DNA from: Ptychodera flava
Taxonomy: Eukaryota > Hemichordata > Enteropneusta > Ptychoderidae
Assembly (NCBI RefSeq): GCF_041260155.1
Contig: NC_091942.1
Location: 9,875,001-9,939,000, forward strand
DNA: 64,000 nucleotides
Direction of reading: 5' to 3'
The notes beneath the pieces were generated by a model, which searched no databases, had not been told where the DNA came from, and saw nothing but the letters and a program-made list of their open reading frames with translations. Shown here one piece after another: positions 60,301-64,000 of the stretch. The translations under genes and the position numbers were made by a program. Position 1 is the first letter of the stretch. Every line of letters begins with the position of its first letter.

Positions 60301-63300
60301 GACAATAGCTGTGCACAGGATGATAGATTTGGTTTGTCAAAAAAGATGACGAGAAGTGTCATGGTTTGAAGGGAAAGAGGAATGCTCAGGAGTGGAAGGG
60401 AAGGATTTTAGGGATGAATGTACACACAGTTTTGACAAGCCAAATACACTCTAGGCATTTCAGTCTCGGAGGAAGTACATGTACACCAAGGAAATAAACT
60501 ATACATAAAAACAGAACAGTCAAAAAATGGTCATAAGGTAATTGGGCCTTGCTTTAAAAGTCTGTTACTAGTTGATAGGACGTCAACTTTAACTTAAAAT
60601 CTCTCACGTGTCTATTCACAAGTAGGTCTCATCCATTCACACCCCTTAGATTGCTTTGTTCAAGTACCAAAGGGAACAGACCAAATGGTGGCAGTTCCCC
60701 TGGTAGGGGCATGCACCATTTGTCATTTGAGTCAGGTCCCCATCACCCCTTCCCCTCTAATTGTTTCAGGTACACATACCATTCATCATTGGCCGTAGCT
60801 GTAGCAGCAGTCTTGACCAATCAGATTCTGTCTGTCAGCTGGATGCAATGCTGTAATGTATTAAACAACCTTGCCAGCCTTGATTAGATTAAGCTTTGCA
60901 TTTGATGTGTGGCAGAGACCGCCAAGGGCTGGAGACAATGCAAAACTTTTGAGTACGACAGATTGCAAACACAAAATTGCACTAATATCATTGGTTGTGT
61001 GAAGGGATCTCCAGGCTTTTTTTTCCACTTATCTTCATTCTGTATTACTTGACTATCTGTTTCCACAGGTAAGATACAGTTTTTGGAAAGTTATTCTCAT
61101 TTGTTGTGTATATTGTTCCTGTGTCTTATTTTCATTTCATGGATTCTTACCTTGTCGTGCTTTCTACAGATTATGAGATGTCCTCCTCATTAATTTTTAT
61201 ATCATTTGATTTTTAAACAACTCTAAGGAAAACCTAATGATAGCACAGTATCCAGTACATCACTAGAACTACACAAGTTCAGAACTTTTCATCTTGACGT
61301 GTGTGTTTCAAACAGTTATCAGGCTTCAGGAAAAACTACCTTCCATACAGTGCATTAGGACTCATCTCATATGAATTGCCAAACATCTTGTTGTTATGTA
61401 GTATAGCCAGGGAAGTGAACTTGAAAACTTCCTGAGCTATTCAGCAAGCACATTTTTACGAGCTGAGAACAAAAATGCCGCTGTGAATAACTTCTTGGCA
61501 TTATGCATTACGCATTACCGGATCACGGATGACAACGTAAAGAGAGGATACATATACCGTAGCTCTTGAAATGCAGCAGGAAATACGTACATCTGTTCCT
61601 GACATCTTTGGTGACCACCATGGTTTATGTGAAAGTTTAATGCTCTGAAAACCTGGAAGCAAGTCTGTACAGTAGTGCTGTAGGACCAGTAGCAACTTTA
61701 ACTTTCTTGGTTGATGTGCAGTGAAACGTGATCGGGCTGTCCTTCTGTTGGGATGTTTGCCTACGTGCAGATGTGAAAGCTGCAGTCTAGACTACCAAAA
61801 TCCAGTCCAAGAACATTCAGAGTAAATTTTCGCAGACTGTTTACATCGAGGTTTAAATTCTTTTGCAAAGAGCAGTTTTAGGTTGCAGCTTTAAGTTAGC
61901 CCGCAGGTTGCTCTCCTTTGCAGCTCAATTCTGTAAACTCTAAAAAAGAGTTTTCTTTTCACTGTATATTTACAAAAAGCCCACTAGGAATCGTCATGAA
62001 AGCCTACTTTGACAGAAAGCCAATGAAAGACCTTGAAATATTAAAATATCTTATCGGAATTACTGAAAATTATATAGTTTTTCAATTCCTTACAAGCATC
62101 TTTTAAAATCTGCTCATTCATCAAAATAATCACAAGCCATTGATTTTTTTGTCAAAAACATAATTTAAAACCCCAACAAAACACAAGCAAAATACATGTA
62201 CCACCAGTGATGTATTTCTTTGACATCAAATCAATTACCAGGTCAGACCTGAGACTTCATCAGTCAGGTTTTACAGGCTGCAAGTGTCGAGTTGGTGACA
62301 TCTGCAAATTTTCAGAATTCCTTCCTAGGGTTTGCCTTGAAGTATGAAATATACGCTATTGATTTACGGCTGTTAACCTTTCCTACTTGGCAGTCTGTGC
62401 AGTAGATTAACCCAACGTGGTTTTGTAAAAACAAAGGCCGTGCCAGACGATCTGATGAAATTTCTGTCTGTCTCCTTCAAATTTATGTTTCAATTTAACC
62501 AGTGCACTAGCAAATGACAAGGGAGTTACTCGTACCTGTACCTAAATGGACCAATGTCCCCAACTCTTGACCTCTGTGACCTCCTTAGCTCTTTATTTAT
62601 TTGTCCAATCTTCACATTGAATATGCGGAAAATCACCTTTTCATAGGGCTCAAGCAAAGCAGTATTTTGAGATAAATTGTGTAAATTTGAACCTGTGAAG
62701 CTATCTCTAGGGCACCTGAGCAACACTAGACCTAATCTTTTCTGTTGAAACAATTTGATTTCCTTAAGGAGCCCTCCCATAGATTTGTGAATCAGCTTGA
62801 CCATGTAGTATTGTGGTGATTTGGTAATATTTTCTGGGGGGGGGGGGAGACCCAGTTATCTTCAGTCTTGCTTATCACTCCATGTGAATATAAATTACAA
62901 TGAAGACTTACTGTCTTTTGGATTTGAATGCTCTGTGGTTATATTTTTGAAGAATTCTTCAGTCAGAAAAATTGATCAAGTTGTCTACCAACATTTTGTA
63001 TTGCTGAAGTCCATATTTTGTCTGCTGTGATCCTTTAATAATTCATTAAAGTGATGTCTAGGTTAACCAGATATGCACTTATCTCCCATAGTCATATCCA
63101 TCCATAAGGGAAGTCGGTTGCATACTATTCAATGTAATAAATAAATATAGGTCCTCAGCATTGTAGAGAAATGCTGAGTTATATTGAGATATTGAAGTCA
63201 TACAGTAAACCAGAAGTGTCAAGTTTATGCACGTACCCATCCCACACAGTCCCAGGGGAACATTGGGATGATGGCTAAGTTTTCAGTCTCCACAACTGAC

Positions 63301-63545
63301 AATATAGAGAAAGAGAGCAACTGTTTGTAAGACTGAGACAATGACAGGCTTAGTCCCTGGCTCAGCTATCCGCTACTTTTTCTCAAACCCAGTGGTTGTG
63401 CAAGTGTTGACAAGACTCAACATTTCATTCATACTGACTTTGTCCAATGTGTGAACCAAGCTGCTAAGCTTCGGAATGTTTCAGCACTGTGTGAACTCAG
63501 CTCACAGCTCCAGCATTTGGCCATAATGCTGTTTTGATTTAACAG
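57388..63545 (+). other. Probable intron
   Basis: AT-rich non-coding DNA. It holds the 43-bp tandem repeat at 60080-60253 and a run of G near 62836. No other gene or repeat recognised. Confidence 0.45.
60080..60253. repeat. 43-bp tandem repeat, four units
   Basis: CTTCACATCAACTTCATC(A/T)GAAGGGTG then TTTCTTTGGGCAGGGA repeats with periods 43, 43 and 42. It creates an open frame with a periodic peptide, which I do not regard as a gene. Confidence 0.9.
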
Positions 63546-63643
63546 AGACCAGTTGCCATGCTACTGCCTAGAGTCTGAGGATGGCACAATCAAAGAAACA
63601 AGCAAATGAATATGGGACAGGGACTATCATAAGTGTCTGTCAG
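63546..63643 (+). CDS. Candidate first coding exon of a downstream gene
   Basis: Acceptor TTAACAG at 63539-63545 and donor CAG|GTAGGC at 63643/63644. After an in-frame TAG, the ATG at 63581 opens MAQSKKQANEYGTGTIISVC and Q, 21 codons ending in phase 0. A seven-codon upstream reading frame starts at 63559. The 5' end may connect to the donor at 43934, giving an untranslated first exon. The protein is not recognised and the rest would lie beyond the window. Confidence 0.4.
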
Positions 63644-64000
63644 GTAGGCCATACGTCAGCTACAGTGAATAGCCTTGGATTTTCCCCCTATCTCAGGTGG
63701 ATTTGTGCGAAGGGGAAAAAATGACTTTGCACAAAGGACTGGTAGAAAACTGTGATGCGGCATTTCTGCAGTTTGTGCAGCTTGAAGTGAAGTAGTTGAT
63801 CACATGTTAATTAAAGCAGGCATCAAGGGACAGACCCTCATTCCAGAATGGAATGGTTTATAAATGGCTCCCCAGGGAAATACCAGGTAAATGAGATTTA
63901 CCAAATAACCAATGTGGTTTTGGCTTTTTAATTGTTAAAAGTTACGCAACAAAACAAGACCATGAAGTACTACCCATAAATACATGTATATCCAAGGCCT
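63644..64000 (+). other. Intron or flank at window end
   Basis: Nothing recognised. Confidence 0.4.

Overview
This window is eukaryotic nuclear DNA from an animal. Genes are split by GT-AG introns, intergenic sequence is AT-rich, and several families of small DNA transposons, a tRNA-derived SINE and (TA)n microsatellites are present. Protein content (TBC1D16, DUSP12-type phosphatase, metazoan histone H4) and the style of repeats suggest a marine invertebrate, possibly a deuterostome such as a hemichordate, echinoderm or amphioxus. The species cannot be fixed from the sequence alone.

Layout. (1) 1-5360: the last six coding exons of a TBC1D16 orthologue on the + strand, with reading phase consistent across every junction. 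The 5' part of the gene lies outside the window. (2) 5361-11972: 3'UTR and intergenic DNA with one small hAT-like element. (3) 11973-20128: an intact, intronless histone H4 gene with TATA box, CCAAT boxes and a 3' histone stem-loop. It sits beside a set of related transposons with TTA target duplications, one nested in another, followed by a decayed second H4 copy. (4) 20129-23136: long (TA)n arrays, a 140-bp inverted repeat and another TTA-flanked element. (5) 24012-37698: the most interesting gene, a five-exon + strand gene encoding a DUSP12-like dual-specificity phosphatase domain followed by a C-terminal CBM20 starch/glycogen-binding domain. This is laforin's domain pair in the opposite order. 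The exon carrying the phosphatase signature loop is present twice in tandem, with equal length (114 nt) and equal phase, and looks like a mutually exclusive pair. Introns of this gene hold a decayed hAT transposon, a 34-bp minisatellite and a 918-bp MULE-like element inserted in another MITE. (6) 37699-43390: 3'UTR and intergenic DNA. (7) 43.3-44.0 kb: a CpG-richer stretch that may be a two-way promoter, with a candidate minus-strand first exon and a candidate plus-strand untranslated exon. (8) 44-64 kb: probably a long 5' intron of a + strand gene. It holds a near-perfect 1.27-kb palindrome, a SINE, fold-back MITEs and a plausible first coding exon at 63581-63643 that continues out of the window.

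The named genes do not form a pathway together. TBC1D16 is an endosomal Rab GAP, H4 is chromatin, and the phosphatase-CBM20 protein is inferred to act on glycogen or glycogen-bound phosphoproteins. The many insertions are neutral passengers as far as the sequence shows, except where one sits directly in front of the H4 pseudogene start codon and another duplicates a possible splice donor.
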